Shown here piece by piece: positions 16,401-21,664 of a stretch of DNA of 35,164 bases. The notes beneath the pieces are model-generated. The model saw only the letters and a program-made list of their open reading frames with translations, ran no database searches and was not told where the DNA came from. How positions within the stretch are numbered: position 1 is the first letter of the stretch; each line of letters begins with the position of its first letter. The position numbers were made by a program, and so were the translations under genes. Source of the stretch: Armatimonadota bacterium (GTDB taxonomy: Bacteria; Armatimonadota; HRBIN16); assembly GCA_026003195.1 (NCBI GenBank), contig BPGU01000007.1, positions 1-35,164 of the forward strand, read 5' to 3'.

Positions 16401-16618
16401 TGCGCCCCCTCAAAGTAGGCGCGGGCGCTAGTGGGCAGAACGATCCGGTCCACACGCAGACCGTCCTGCTTGAGGAACTCCACGAGGGTCTTAATCTCCT
16501 CGCGGTAGGTCCTCTTCTCATCGCTCGCCATGCCCGCACGACGAGCGATGACCTTCTGCCCTTTTACAAGCACCGCGGCGAACGCGCGATGCTCGACTAC
16601 GAAGAACAGGGTGTTCAT
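10472..16618 (-). CDS. Giant fusion: macro, NADAR, SLOG-like and RNA-polymerase-like domains
   Basis: A 2048-residue protein, numbered from the ATG at 16618 (GTG at 16621 also possible; GAGGAGG precedes both). Residues 1-110: small domain shared with the gene at 18418. 123-255: macro domain of DarG/TARG1 type, with PVNCAGTMGAGVAKQ, FPTKYHW (Lys195 at the catalytic lysine position) and PRVGCGLGRLQW. 274-431: NADAR domain (FSNFHP, YPSVENAYQAAK, LLATGDAQIVEEN, FWGVC, LGKLLMDIREEL). 439-600: SLOG/DprA-like Rossmann unit (VGTRTP, TGGAEGIDAIVAK, PTGGTAMMIRMA). 605-745: acidic linker. 945-990: beta'-type barrel with FRNP and GDFDGD (Asp984, 986, 988). 1818-1870: beta-type motifs Lys1818, Lys1827-Gly-Val and VDIIAP; LKLHAIA near 1953 resembles the beta C-terminal clamp. 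Its start overlaps the previous stop (TGATG). Confidence 0.8.
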   Translation of the reverse strand: MNTLFFVVEHRAFAAVLVKGQKVIARRAGMASDEKRTYREEIKTLVEFLKQDGLRVDRIVLPTSARAYFEGAHYYGAELHFADEAHAEIESLLARAKSGGRLYEVVPEDQAEVVQEEEKVMFTERVGDVWQVAAELGLPVVVPVNCAGTMGAGVAKQAADRYPGLDDEYRNYLQVLKDGRSVFVERFNVVLFPTKYHWKENADIDLIRKAALSMPVRAAVMPRVGCGLGRLQWSQVSAVLKANLPAGKWYAVSKMEEVVKEPRVDKKAAKVNTVGTVFSNFHPVRVTWKGVEYPSVENAYQAAKLDYLRSVHQHGLEAAVEELRKLLKQCTPAQAKAALKQYNLDQRGIRFDESGWNKVKVEVMRELLRQKFSVPELRDALLATGDAQIVEENDWGDTFWGVCTGCAKWWCQHGGQNMLGKLLMDIREELKMNTSTVRKPISIIVGTRTPSVTQINLCKKAVEAGIRRGFQIMTGGAEGIDAIVAKTAHALGHNAILVLPWRGHSGEALPGKKVYVSPEVAERGRELVQKLHPAPERLTDAAWKLHIRNYAMLVDLPEGSVVVAFPKMENGQPTGGTAMMIRMAVYLGIKCKVLVGDTYVNGSDLVDIEVDEEVREEPVVVEESAASSNVEEKTSVERVSHDAQDEEASEVKNEMVDKDEIVVDSADNEEDVTAALSALREQMKSIDPAKLAEDSEAGDVDWVDDVELDDTVEIVVDDADVEESVDDDDDEPAQDSAGVEVDNMLRVDPADTGVITAGNWFVLTGRIAELVKARKVFDVVVPSHSEYTFRIDGRLARIDAELENGTLIVSVQPDSAEGLVLGLLSAINKKRAEMEGYREARSVSEAANVAEDEAKKVIGSSRPWLRRGRMRSGVGALGTVSPAIPNAARQKAENRWQKKYGVVYVGVGVKLLRQILSGAGMKKVTLADIKRLIAAVNSGGLGAFLFRNPVTEITNAYRRVHIVGVMGSNALHLPPDVAKEFYGDFDGDLYFLCMLLTKVKEAMSRKDVDLRYARITENKIGDKSKLVHDLRLMLESVGTKVLPTSMFEGILALIGADARSGVGALHVDVVSMIGQVARIAGPEVAVKFGDAMLPLLEVIMDAGKETSKVKQMDFGLPFVDHLVSMMSLRTPAEYALALAELAEYLDDFFGENNEFSDKVREAAMMMEEVAGLPGASQKDDNIYDGAEALEAAYLNGYLPTPETFELWLEGKSSTVSVMNTSGSANLPRVPAGSVMSADEIEKHVNAELEKSLPVRFVAWNVGRAARQFDYPKATCLEFIATKPSTHAKVFNGRGEQVDCFVPSIVEPGSRPFFVDAYTTTRYAKNTRFMAPYRVTQKRVVNGKEEEVWVSDVTTMNSILTEAYRSGGRLPYIIPVIRSRVCKVNGVEVKQTFVVLLAPVMVNYAKTYDTGETGAYYETMYRPIVEVGPVSIVSKIGDVVTAVRISHDGRDRILGGRFAFGKIHQEIETESDKTVKVEFGIVYQDPFVVLIDEMIQAVMSSSLVKVEEIDGKRFAGSINATLIPIVQRVVNQRLSAMFDTKNDAESKDAVKFLKHMLYVDDVLLGLIRRPKEVLVRLDDGKRKKSVMAVLPRRKEIGYVAMGELINQLIRRDGRKRIYLPLKKDASRILWFDPADRAELEDMGIRVVATNFRRSVREQLPLVGLPFIVNGKEHLPMEVTVAFANADWLVAPVEKDEKGNPIPLAPDTGHAYTSVEGMVATRPFTIPVTRSVQIVLSQGEKSYAEQILAAIKTCGLKAQYIVYGGGKLAIDEKAILACENDWEKLSEFGINFSFESVADMYTIVRASVKVGADATPDAFKLMFTEGTIKGVASVLHDQKIVAVMGDKEHTVDIIAPATAVVEKKTGTVVFYGLAQLFGYTDLIEAFEAEILASRANYEVGDNPECQKAEMEIAARYAQQLAERIKAEHPGVDYNVVPLYAVEGDKRKAIGTAMVLKLHAIALPHTSATIGREDNFGSQMLLRQAAMYKRDAAVAAGDEAKAKLEAEAVEVFRIRGGEVKQLVSEVESLQALGRFLGQRRSERVIPIDRFF

Positions 16619-18258
16619 CACATTACCTCCTCATAAGTAACGGCGCCGGGTGCCGCTACAAACGCGACAACAGCGCCGTTCACTTCGGATGCCTGTCGGA
16701 TGAGAGCCAGTACGTCATCAGCGTACTGCTCTGGCGTGAACGGCATCCTCACGTTCACGCCAACAACAACATAAGGCAGGTCGCCATAGTGGCGGCGGAA
16801 CTTCTCGATGTCCTTCTGGATCTTCGAGACAGCCTCGCCTACCTCGACCTGCCCGTTGACCAGCCGCTTCATGGCGCTGGTCTTCGTGGGCGTAGTTGCA
16901 GCCAACCAGTTCATCGTGGTCAGCTGCAGGCAGACGCCAACGCCATCCACGATGACGAAGGCGTCTACACCTGCCTTGCGGTCGTCCTTCTGGCTGCGGT
17001 GCACTTCCACACCGCGAGCCTCAAGCGCCACAAGCAGGCGCTGCTCCGCGTCGCGCCCACCATCCGACGCGGAACCGACGACGGCTTCAAAGCCAGCCGC
17101 CGCGTCGAATGCGAACGCGAGGCGGCTGACCAGATCGTGCAGGCCGAAGCCGTCAATCGCCTGCACGATAGCCGCTGCGTCGGTCTCGTGACCGCGCAGC
17201 GACTCAAGGACGCGAACCGCGACTTCCCTGTCGCGAACCGCACCCCACCGCAGCGCCTCTACCAGCGCTGCGTGCAACTGCGGCAGCATCGGGGCTGCCG
17301 CCTTGGCCTTGAGAACCGCTGCCTTCTTGCGGCGCAGCGCCTCCTTGATGCCGCGCCGCACGGCAGCCCGTTTCCGCGCCGCTTCCTTCTCCGCGGCGCG
17401 GATCTTCTTCAGAGCCTGCTTCCTGGCAAGCTCTTCCTTGGCGGCCTCAACAGCCGCCTTCTTCTCGCCGCGCTTGTGCAGGCGCGGCTCTTTCTGCTCC
17501 TTCGAGGGAGCCGGCTCAGCCTGCTTCACGACAGGCTTAACAACAGCGACCGGGACAACAACGCGCCGGCTGTGCCGCAAGGCCATCTCCCCCTCTGCCT
17601 TGCGGTACTCCGCATACTCAGCGCGGCTCATCAGATAGCCGCGCTTCCGCAAGGCCCGGAGCAGGGCCTTGGCATGCCGGACAGTGCGCCGAACGGACCT
17701 CTTGATTCGATCGGCGACCTTCTCCGGCAGACGGCGCGCCCGGCTCTTCGCAAACTCCGTCGCGGGAGTTGCTATATCGTGAAGCGCCATGTGCCCGGTC
17801 TTCACATGGCGCTCATAGAACCGCTCCACGGCGTCGCGACCGTGGAGCATTACCATCAAATGAGCCCAGGCACCGAGGAGGCTCGCAACCTCCTCCAGCC
17901 CGGGCTCTTCAATCGACTCGAAGAGGCTAATCGCCTCCTCGAGCCGACGGATAGCGCTGGCGAGCCTGCCGGCCCCCAGGCCCGCCAGCATTCGAACTTG
18001 CCGGTCGAAGCGGACAGCGCGATCCGCCTCGCCGGCAGCTTCGAGGAGGGTGACGATGGCAGCGAGGGACTCGTCACCCTCAAGAACCTCCGCCCCTTCT
18101 ACATGTGGCGGAAGTTCATCGGCTCCTGGTAATCGGAGCCAGATGGCATCCGGCCCATCGCGGAGCCAGAGCAGCATCTCCTGCCCTGACTCCATCGTCG
18201 CTGGCTTGCTCGGCCTGGGCCGGACGTGGCCGAGCAGCTCGGCGACAGTAACTTTCAT
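16618..18258 (-). CDS. Hypothetical protein with a basic coiled coil and a nuclease-like C-terminus
   Basis: A 546-residue protein coupled to the giant gene (TGATG overlap) and therefore a likely partner of it. The N-terminal 250 residues are helical. A Lys/Arg/Ala-rich segment (about residues 255-335) looks like a basic coiled coil that could bind nucleic acid. Near the C-terminus (about 405-510) a pattern Glu...GVEVHRS...GVDAFVIVDGVGVCLQLTT resembles the core of restriction-endonuclease-like folds, with Asp then Gln-x-Thr where active enzymes have Glu-x-Lys; it is probably inactive. I place the start at the ATG at 18258 because GGAGGG lies six bases upstream; the longer frame has no binding site. 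Family not recognised. Confidence 0.7.
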   Translation of the reverse strand: MKVTVAELLGHVRPRPSKPATMESGQEMLLWLRDGPDAIWLRLPGADELPPHVEGAEVLEGDESLAAIVTLLEAAGEADRAVRFDRQVRMLAGLGAGRLASAIRRLEEAISLFESIEEPGLEEVASLLGAWAHLMVMLHGRDAVERFYERHVKTGHMALHDIATPATEFAKSRARRLPEKVADRIKRSVRRTVRHAKALLRALRKRGYLMSRAEYAEYRKAEGEMALRHSRRVVVPVAVVKPVVKQAEPAPSKEQKEPRLHKRGEKKAAVEAAKEELARKQALKKIRAAEKEAARKRAAVRRGIKEALRRKKAAVLKAKAAAPMLPQLHAALVEALRWGAVRDREVAVRVLESLRGHETDAAAIVQAIDGFGLHDLVSRLAFAFDAAAGFEAVVGSASDGGRDAEQRLLVALEARGVEVHRSQKDDRKAGVDAFVIVDGVGVCLQLTTMNWLAATTPTKTSAMKRLVNGQVEVGEAVSKIQKDIEKFRRHYGDLPYVVVGVNVRMPFTPEQYADDVLALIRQASEVNGAVVAFVAAPGAVTYEEVM

Positions 18259-18363
18259 CGTTCCCTCCTCTAATTCCCCACTCAGCCGCAACCTTTTCAG
18301 GCTGCGTTGCCCGGCACCGCCACGTGGAGGCGGGGGTTTCGGTGCCGTCATCAATTCCAGCAC

Positions 18364-18400
18364 GGGATGGGGAGCCAGCATCGGCTGCTTGACCCATCCC
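18364..18400 (-). terminator. Hairpin after the 18418-18777 gene
   Basis: GGGATGGG (18364-18371) pairs with CCCATCCC (18393-18400), with an inner AGCC/GGCT. It follows the stop on the minus strand. There is no T tract, so it may be part of the general hairpin richness of this block. Confidence 0.4.
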
Positions 18401-18417
18401 CGCGCCCTGGAGGCCGC

Positions 18418-18777
18418 CTACCACTCCGTCGGGAACCACTCGGCTCCCTCAGGAGCGGTGATGCGGCTCTTCGCCTCGGCGAAGAGGGCCTTCATCTGCT
18501 CAGCCTCCTTCTCAGAGGCCTTGCGGACGTTGTAGCCCTCCGCCTTCAGCTGATGAAGGGCGCGGAAGGAGTTCACTACGAACTCCACCTCCACGCCCTT
18601 CTGCTGGGCGAGAGCCGCCAGCCGGCGCACCTCCTGGGCGACCGTGCCGTGCCAGCCACCTTCGGTGGCTTGACGGGCGACCCACTTGCGGTCGCCCATC
18701 TGGCACAGCACGCAGTGGCCCAGCCACTTTCCTTCGTGGCGGGCCACGACGCCGACCAGGATGACCAACTGCCGCAT
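18418..18777 (-). CDS. Stand-alone relative of the giant protein's N-terminal domain
   Basis: A 119-residue protein. From residue 18 onward it can be aligned with residues 12-100 of the giant protein: a strand pair, a basic strand (RKWVARQA against QKVIARRA), a helix with a conserved Glu (AQEVRRLAALAQQKGVEVEFVV against REEIKTLVEFLKQDGLRVDRIV) and a final helix (LFAEAKS against LLARAKS). The order of strands and the Glu-bearing helix recall an RNase H-like fold without the usual aspartates, but this is tentative. ATG at 18777 follows AAAGGAGG. Paralogy suggests that the two proteins work on the same partner. The gene is crowded with perfect short inverted repeats. Confidence 0.6.
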   Translation of the reverse strand: MRQLVILVGVVARHEGKWLGHCVLCQMGDRKWVARQATEGGWHGTVAQEVRRLAALAQQKGVEVEFVVNSFRALHQLKAEGYNVRKASEKEAEQMKALFAEAKSRITAPEGAEWFPTEW

Positions 18778-18781
18778 CGGG

Positions 18782-19014
18782 TTTTCACCTCCTTTCTCTG
18801 ATTGCTAACCGGTCGCCCCGATGCCCGACGCCGGCTCAGTGTCGGATGCACCGCTTCCGTGCATCCCAAGCCCGATATGTGCAGGAATCCGCGACCGTTC
18901 GGAGCCGACGGTCATATCTCAACCGCCTGTCCCTTAACCACGCAGGCAGCAGGCGGTAACCACCTGCGTGGTATAATGCAAACGGAGCCGTCACCATCCG
19001 TGGTCACGGCTCCG
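18782..19014. other. Structured non-coding region with several hairpins
   Basis: No gene is seen. Perfect inverted repeats include GGATGCAC/GTGCATCC (around 18846-18868), ACCGCCTG/CAGGCGGT, ACCACGCAGG/CCTGCGTGGT (these two overlap and compete, about 18920-18971) and CGGAGCCGT/ACGGCTCCG (about 18986-19015). The last follows the stop of the 19015-19452 gene and can serve as its terminator on the minus strand (CCGTTTGCATT). A structured RNA is possible. Confidence 0.5.
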
Positions 19015-19452
19015 CTACTCATCCGCCCTGCCCGCTGCTCGCAGGGCATCCAGGAGGGAACTGACCATCCCATCGCGCCGGGACCGGTCGAAGTACACCA
19101 GCGCGGGGCTGATGGTCAGCCCCTCCAGGTGATTCGTTAAGGCGTCGGTGATGGACTCCCACCTGCCGTCCAGTCCGTGGACGATGAGGAGGACGTCCGT
19201 TCTCTCCGCCGGGAGCCGCGGGTCGGCTCCACGACGGAGAAACTCCGCCGCCTTGCTCCTGGAGCGGCCATCCTCCGGCCGCAGTACCTGCAGCAGCGGT
19301 TTGCAGGTCACCTGCAACCGGATGGTCCGCCCGTTCTTCGAGGCCAGCAGGTCGGTTGCCGCCTCGCGATCGAGGTCGGCACTATACTCGACCTGCCAGC
19401 CTGAGTTAGACAAAACGGAGCGGACGAACCGCTCCAGGTCAAAACCGTTCAC
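19015..19452 (-). CDS. Hypothetical protein, possible degenerate restriction-endonuclease-like fold
   Basis: About 145 residues. The N-terminal half runs helix, strand, then ATDLLASKNGRTIRLQVTCKP, a pattern (Asp, two hydrophobic strands, Gln-x-Thr) like that of PD-(D/E)XK proteins and close to the C-terminus of the 16618-18258 protein (VDAFVIV...LQLTT). The usual catalytic Glu-x-Lys is Gln-x-Thr in both, so nuclease activity is doubtful; the fold may serve DNA binding. The start is a GTG at 19452, eight bases from AGGAGG; another GTG three codons upstream overlaps the binding site. Family not certain. Confidence 0.6.
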   Translation of the reverse strand: MNGFDLERFVRSVLSNSGWQVEYSADLDREAATDLLASKNGRTIRLQVTCKPLLQVLRPEDGRSRSKAAEFLRRGADPRLPAERTDVLLIVHGLDGRWESITDALTNHLEGLTISPALVYFDRSRRDGMVSSLLDALRAAGRADE

Positions 19453-19487
19453 TGCCTTCACCTCCTTCCCTGCTAGCCCTACCTCTC

Positions 19488-19634
19488 GCAGGCTGATTTA
19501 GCCTGCATCTTCACCTGCGCGGCGGGCTGCACTACCGCTGCAGGCGCTTGTTGTAGAGTGGTATGAACTCACTTGTTATGAGTTCATATCACCCTACAAA
19601 CGCAGAGAGCCGGGGCGTCGTGACCCCGGCTCTC
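19488..19634. repeat. Intergenic inverted repeats, including a long operator-like one
   Basis: Between two minus-strand genes lie GCAGGCT/AGCCTGC (19488-19506), a 20-bp inverted repeat with two mismatches (19552-19571 with 19579-19598, core TATGAACTCA/TGAGTTCATA) and a perfect 11-bp stem GAGAGCCGGGG/CCCCGGCTCTC (19605-19615 with 19624-19634). The last lies after the stop of the gene at 19650 and could end its message. The long AT-richer one looks like an operator. Confidence 0.6.
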
Positions 19635-19637
19635 CGT

Positions 19638-20059
19638 AGGCAAAGTGGCCTAGAACTTAGGCCACTTTGCCTTGCACTCGTCGCGGGGATTCCCCGCGAC
19701 GACCCTGTGGTACCCGCCCATGGGGCGGACTCCGCCCCACGAGCGGGTGTAATTGAACGGCGCGGGGCAATCCTCAGCCCCGCGCCCGAATTCCTCCAGG
19801 CTGCGGGCCGCAGCCTGAAGCACGCGGCCCACAGCCTCATGCAGGGTGGAGTGTGCCTCCCACCCTGCAAGACCCCGCGCGCCCCGCGCGATCTCAAACG
19901 CGCGGGTCGCGGCCTTGGCGATCACGCCGGACGCCAGGGCCGCAGCCTCCCTGCTGCGGCCCTCAGCGAACCCGCTAACTCCGTCGAACAGGCAGCGATC
20001 TGCCTGCTCACAGAATTCCCTTACTGTCAGGTCGACATCTCCATCCGTGGAGATGTCGA
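19638..20059. repeat. Array of perfect hairpins inside a coding region
   Basis: Perfect stems follow one another: 15 bp at 19638-19672, 10 bp at 19680-19700, 9 bp at 19721-19739, 10 bp at 19759-19786, 10 bp at 19797-19817, 9 bp at 19841-19868, 11 bp at 19936-19963, 7 bp at 19989-20006 and 11 bp at 20032-20059. Centres are mostly 35-50 bases apart. They continue the intergenic series and run through the gene at 19650-20114. See the findings. Confidence 0.85.
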
Positions 20060-20114
20060 AGAGAGTCTCTGCGACCCAGAGGGCCGCATTGATCACATCG
20101 TAGACGTTTCTCAT
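19650..20114 (-). CDS. Hypothetical helical protein
   Basis: A 154-residue protein, mostly helical and rich in Ala, Arg and Glu in residues 1-115, with a less regular C-terminus containing Trp, Tyr and Pro and ending KAKWPKF. No family recognised. I choose the ATG at 20114 because AAGGAG lies eight bases upstream; the frame extends upstream without a binding site. The coding DNA is full of perfect inverted repeats and a 15-bp one covers the stop codon, so codon choice here may be constrained by structure. It is the first gene of the GC-rich leftward block. Confidence 0.6.
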   Translation of the reverse strand: MRNVYDVINAALWVAETLFDISTDGDVDLTVREFCEQADRCLFDGVSGFAEGRSREAAALASGVIAKAATRAFEIARGARGLAGWEAHSTLHEAVGRVLQAAARSLEEFGRGAEDCPAPFNYTRSWGGVRPMGGYHRVVAGNPRDECKAKWPKF

Positions 20115-20618
20115 CTCTTTACTCCTTCCCGACCCTCCGACAGCGTGCTCAACCCTGTCGGGGAGCTTCTGCCGTCGGGACGGTTGATGATTTGTTGAAG
20201 CAGATCGTGTCAAGCCTGCTCACTCATCTCAAGACTGAAGAGGAGCAGACTATTCACTTTCTGCTTCACCAACTAAGGGACTGAAAGAGATACCCCCCTT
20301 AACTCCAAATACCCCCCTACTTCCAAACTCACGGGCTTTCCGACTCACTCGACGGGAACAGTTTCGAAGCCCCTATGGGCGCCCCACCCTCCTTCTTCTT
20401 CCACCTCTCTCGCGTTAACGTCGTTTGACATTCCAGTTTGTCGTGACCGGCCCTATCCGTCTTCCACCTCTTTCGCGTTAACGTTGCTGGATATTCCGGC
20501 TGGTAGTTGATGTTGACGAAGTGGCGAGTTGTTGTGTACATAGTGGGTGGCATCGAAAGCAAAAGCCCGCCATGCATAGGTGGCGGGCTGTGTGTGTGTG
20601 TGTGTGTTGGTTATTCGG
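20115..20618. other. Long non-coding gap with 63-bp-spaced repeats
   Basis: No gene is supported in these 500 bases. Two imperfect 39-base direct repeats start at 20398 and 20461, each holding the palindrome CGTTAACG and the sequence CTTCCACCTC; on the minus strand they point toward the gene at 20114 and may be promoter or operator elements. TGAAGCAGA (20196-20204) and TCTGCTTCA (20260-20268) form an inverted repeat. ATACCCCCCT occurs twice near 20290 and 20309. A (TG)n run lies at 20587-20606. Confidence 0.5.
20561..20589 (-). terminator. Intrinsic terminator of the 20619-21077 gene
   Basis: A perfect 9-bp stem AGCCCGCCA/TGGCGGGCT (20564-20572 with 20581-20589). On the minus strand it is followed by TTTTGCTTT. 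It separates the 20.6-21.4 kb genes from the GC-rich block. Confidence 0.7.
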
Positions 20619-21077
20619 TTATGGTTTCCACTGGATATGGTGGTAGTCTTTGACGGGCCAATATCCGCCCCATACGTGGTGGGATTGGATACAGAGCAAT
20701 CCGAGCAGTTCGTTCATTGCCTGTTCTGGTGGGTTCAGCATAGGGATACCGTTTTCGTTCATCCACTGGATGGTGATGGCTTTACCGGTTGTATAGATAA
20801 AGGGGTTACGGATGGATGTGAGTATGGGTTTGTTATGTGTATATCCTGCGGTTCGGATATGGCGGAGTTCTTCTGGTGTATATCCTATTTGGATGAGTGC
20901 AGAGTCTTTGCGTCCTTGTGCGTACAGGGCGCGTTGGTATTGTGGTGTACGGTAGGTATCCCAGATGATGAGTGGGAGGTCCAGTTGTCTTGCGGAGTAG
21001 AGCAGTTGGTAGAAGAAGGGTTTTGCGTTTGGGTGTGTGTTTTCGAGCAGGTGGTCTCTATGGTGGGGTGGGAGCAT
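20619..21077 (-). CDS. M15 (VanY-type) peptidase-like protein, zinc site degenerate
   Basis: About 152 residues with the layout of phage L-alanyl-D-glutamate or D-Ala-D-Ala peptidases of family M15: a Tyr-Arg-Thr-x-x-x-Gln core (WDTYRTPQYQRALYAQGR), a GKA segment, then WGGYWPVKDYHH near the C-terminus, which matches the WGG.W...D..H ending. In active enzymes the middle motif is S-x-H-x-x-G-x-A-x-D. Here it reads SIRNPFIYTTGKAITI, so the zinc-binding His and Asp are missing. It may bind peptidoglycan without cutting it, or be decayed. I choose ATG 21077 (GTG 21089 is possible). A terminator follows. Confidence 0.65.
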   Translation of the reverse strand: MLPPHHRDHLLENTHPNAKPFFYQLLYSARQLDLPLIIWDTYRTPQYQRALYAQGRKDSALIQIGYTPEELRHIRTAGYTHNKPILTSIRNPFIYTTGKAITIQWMNENGIPMLNPPEQAMNELLGLLCIQSHHVWGGYWPVKDYHHIQWKP

Positions 21078-21099
21078 GGTGGGGGTCACCCCTTTCTGA

Positions 21100-21402
21100 T
21101 TAGAGTTGCATGAAGTGGAGTGGGTTATAGGGGTTGAATGCGGTTTTGCGGCGGGCGAAGCTGGTCTGGTAGAGGTAGCCGTGGTTAACGGTTTGTGGTC
21201 CGCCGAGGTAGCCCAGGTTGATGTTTTGCAGATCGGTGCTTAGATTCGATGCTGGTGGTGGTTCATCTTGTTCTGTTTGTGGAATACCGTATAGGGAGAA
21301 CGACGAGGGTATGTTACGGGTCAGGTTGAGTTGTATGGCTGCCAGGGAGTTAGTCGGTGCGGACTGTTGCAGCTGTCGTCGCCACAGTTCATTTGCTGTC
21401 AT
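21100..21402 (-). CDS. Hypothetical 100-residue protein
   Basis: An unrecognised soluble protein, rich in Asn, Gln, Pro and Tyr, with little regular secondary structure expected; such a composition suits a virion-associated or tail-related protein. The ATG at 21402 is eight bases from GGAGGG. It is the first leftward gene at the divergent junction, 22 bases before the peptidase-like gene, so the two probably share a message. Its leader contains GAATACTATA, close to the CTGGAATACTATAC motif of the distant cassettes. Confidence 0.6.
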   Translation of the reverse strand: MTANELWRRQLQQSAPTNSLAAIQLNLTRNIPSSFSLYGIPQTEQDEPPPASNLSTDLQNINLGYLGGPQTVNHGYLYQTSFARRKTAFNPYNPLHFMQL

Positions 21403-21493
21403 CTTTCAATCCCTCCACTCATATAGTATTCATAGTTTACAGGCGACAGCATTCCATAAGTTGAATATGAACTACGTGTAGTATATGTAACGA

Positions 21494-21515
21494 CTCCAGC
21501 AAGTAATTGCTGGAG
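21494..21515. promoter_or_regulatory. Inverted repeat in the divergent intergenic region
   Basis: A perfect 9-bp inverted repeat CTCCAGCAA/TTGCTGGAG with a 4-base centre. It lies between the leftward start at 21402 and the rightward promoter at 21558, a natural place for an operator acting on both. Confidence 0.5.
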
Positions 21516-21557
21516 ACGATGAAAACGTGCAGGTTTTGGTTGGCGAAGCAAGTAGAC

Positions 21558-21586
21558 TTGACAGGAGTATGGGAGTTCGGTATAAT
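21558..21586 (+). promoter_or_regulatory. Perfect consensus sigma70/SigA promoter
   Basis: TTGACA at 21558-21563, a 17-base spacer, and TATAAT at 21581-21586: both hexamers match consensus fully with the optimal spacing. The expected start is near 21593, about 70 bases before the first rightward gene. It should be recognised by the host housekeeping polymerase and so act early in infection. Confidence 0.9.
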
Positions 21587-21664
21587 AGAAATGGACGAAT
21601 ATGCTAGCCCAGAAGCTATACCTCCTCGTCATCCACCAACTACATATCTCTTGGAGGAATGCCA

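Noticed and set aside
20329-20577. An 82-codon minus-strand frame covering the 63-bp-spaced repeats
   Set aside because: Its start lies inside a terminator hairpin and has no binding site; the repeats are better explained as DNA elements.
20587-20606. (TG)n run as a functional element
   Set aside because: It is short simple sequence next to a terminator and nothing else supports a role.
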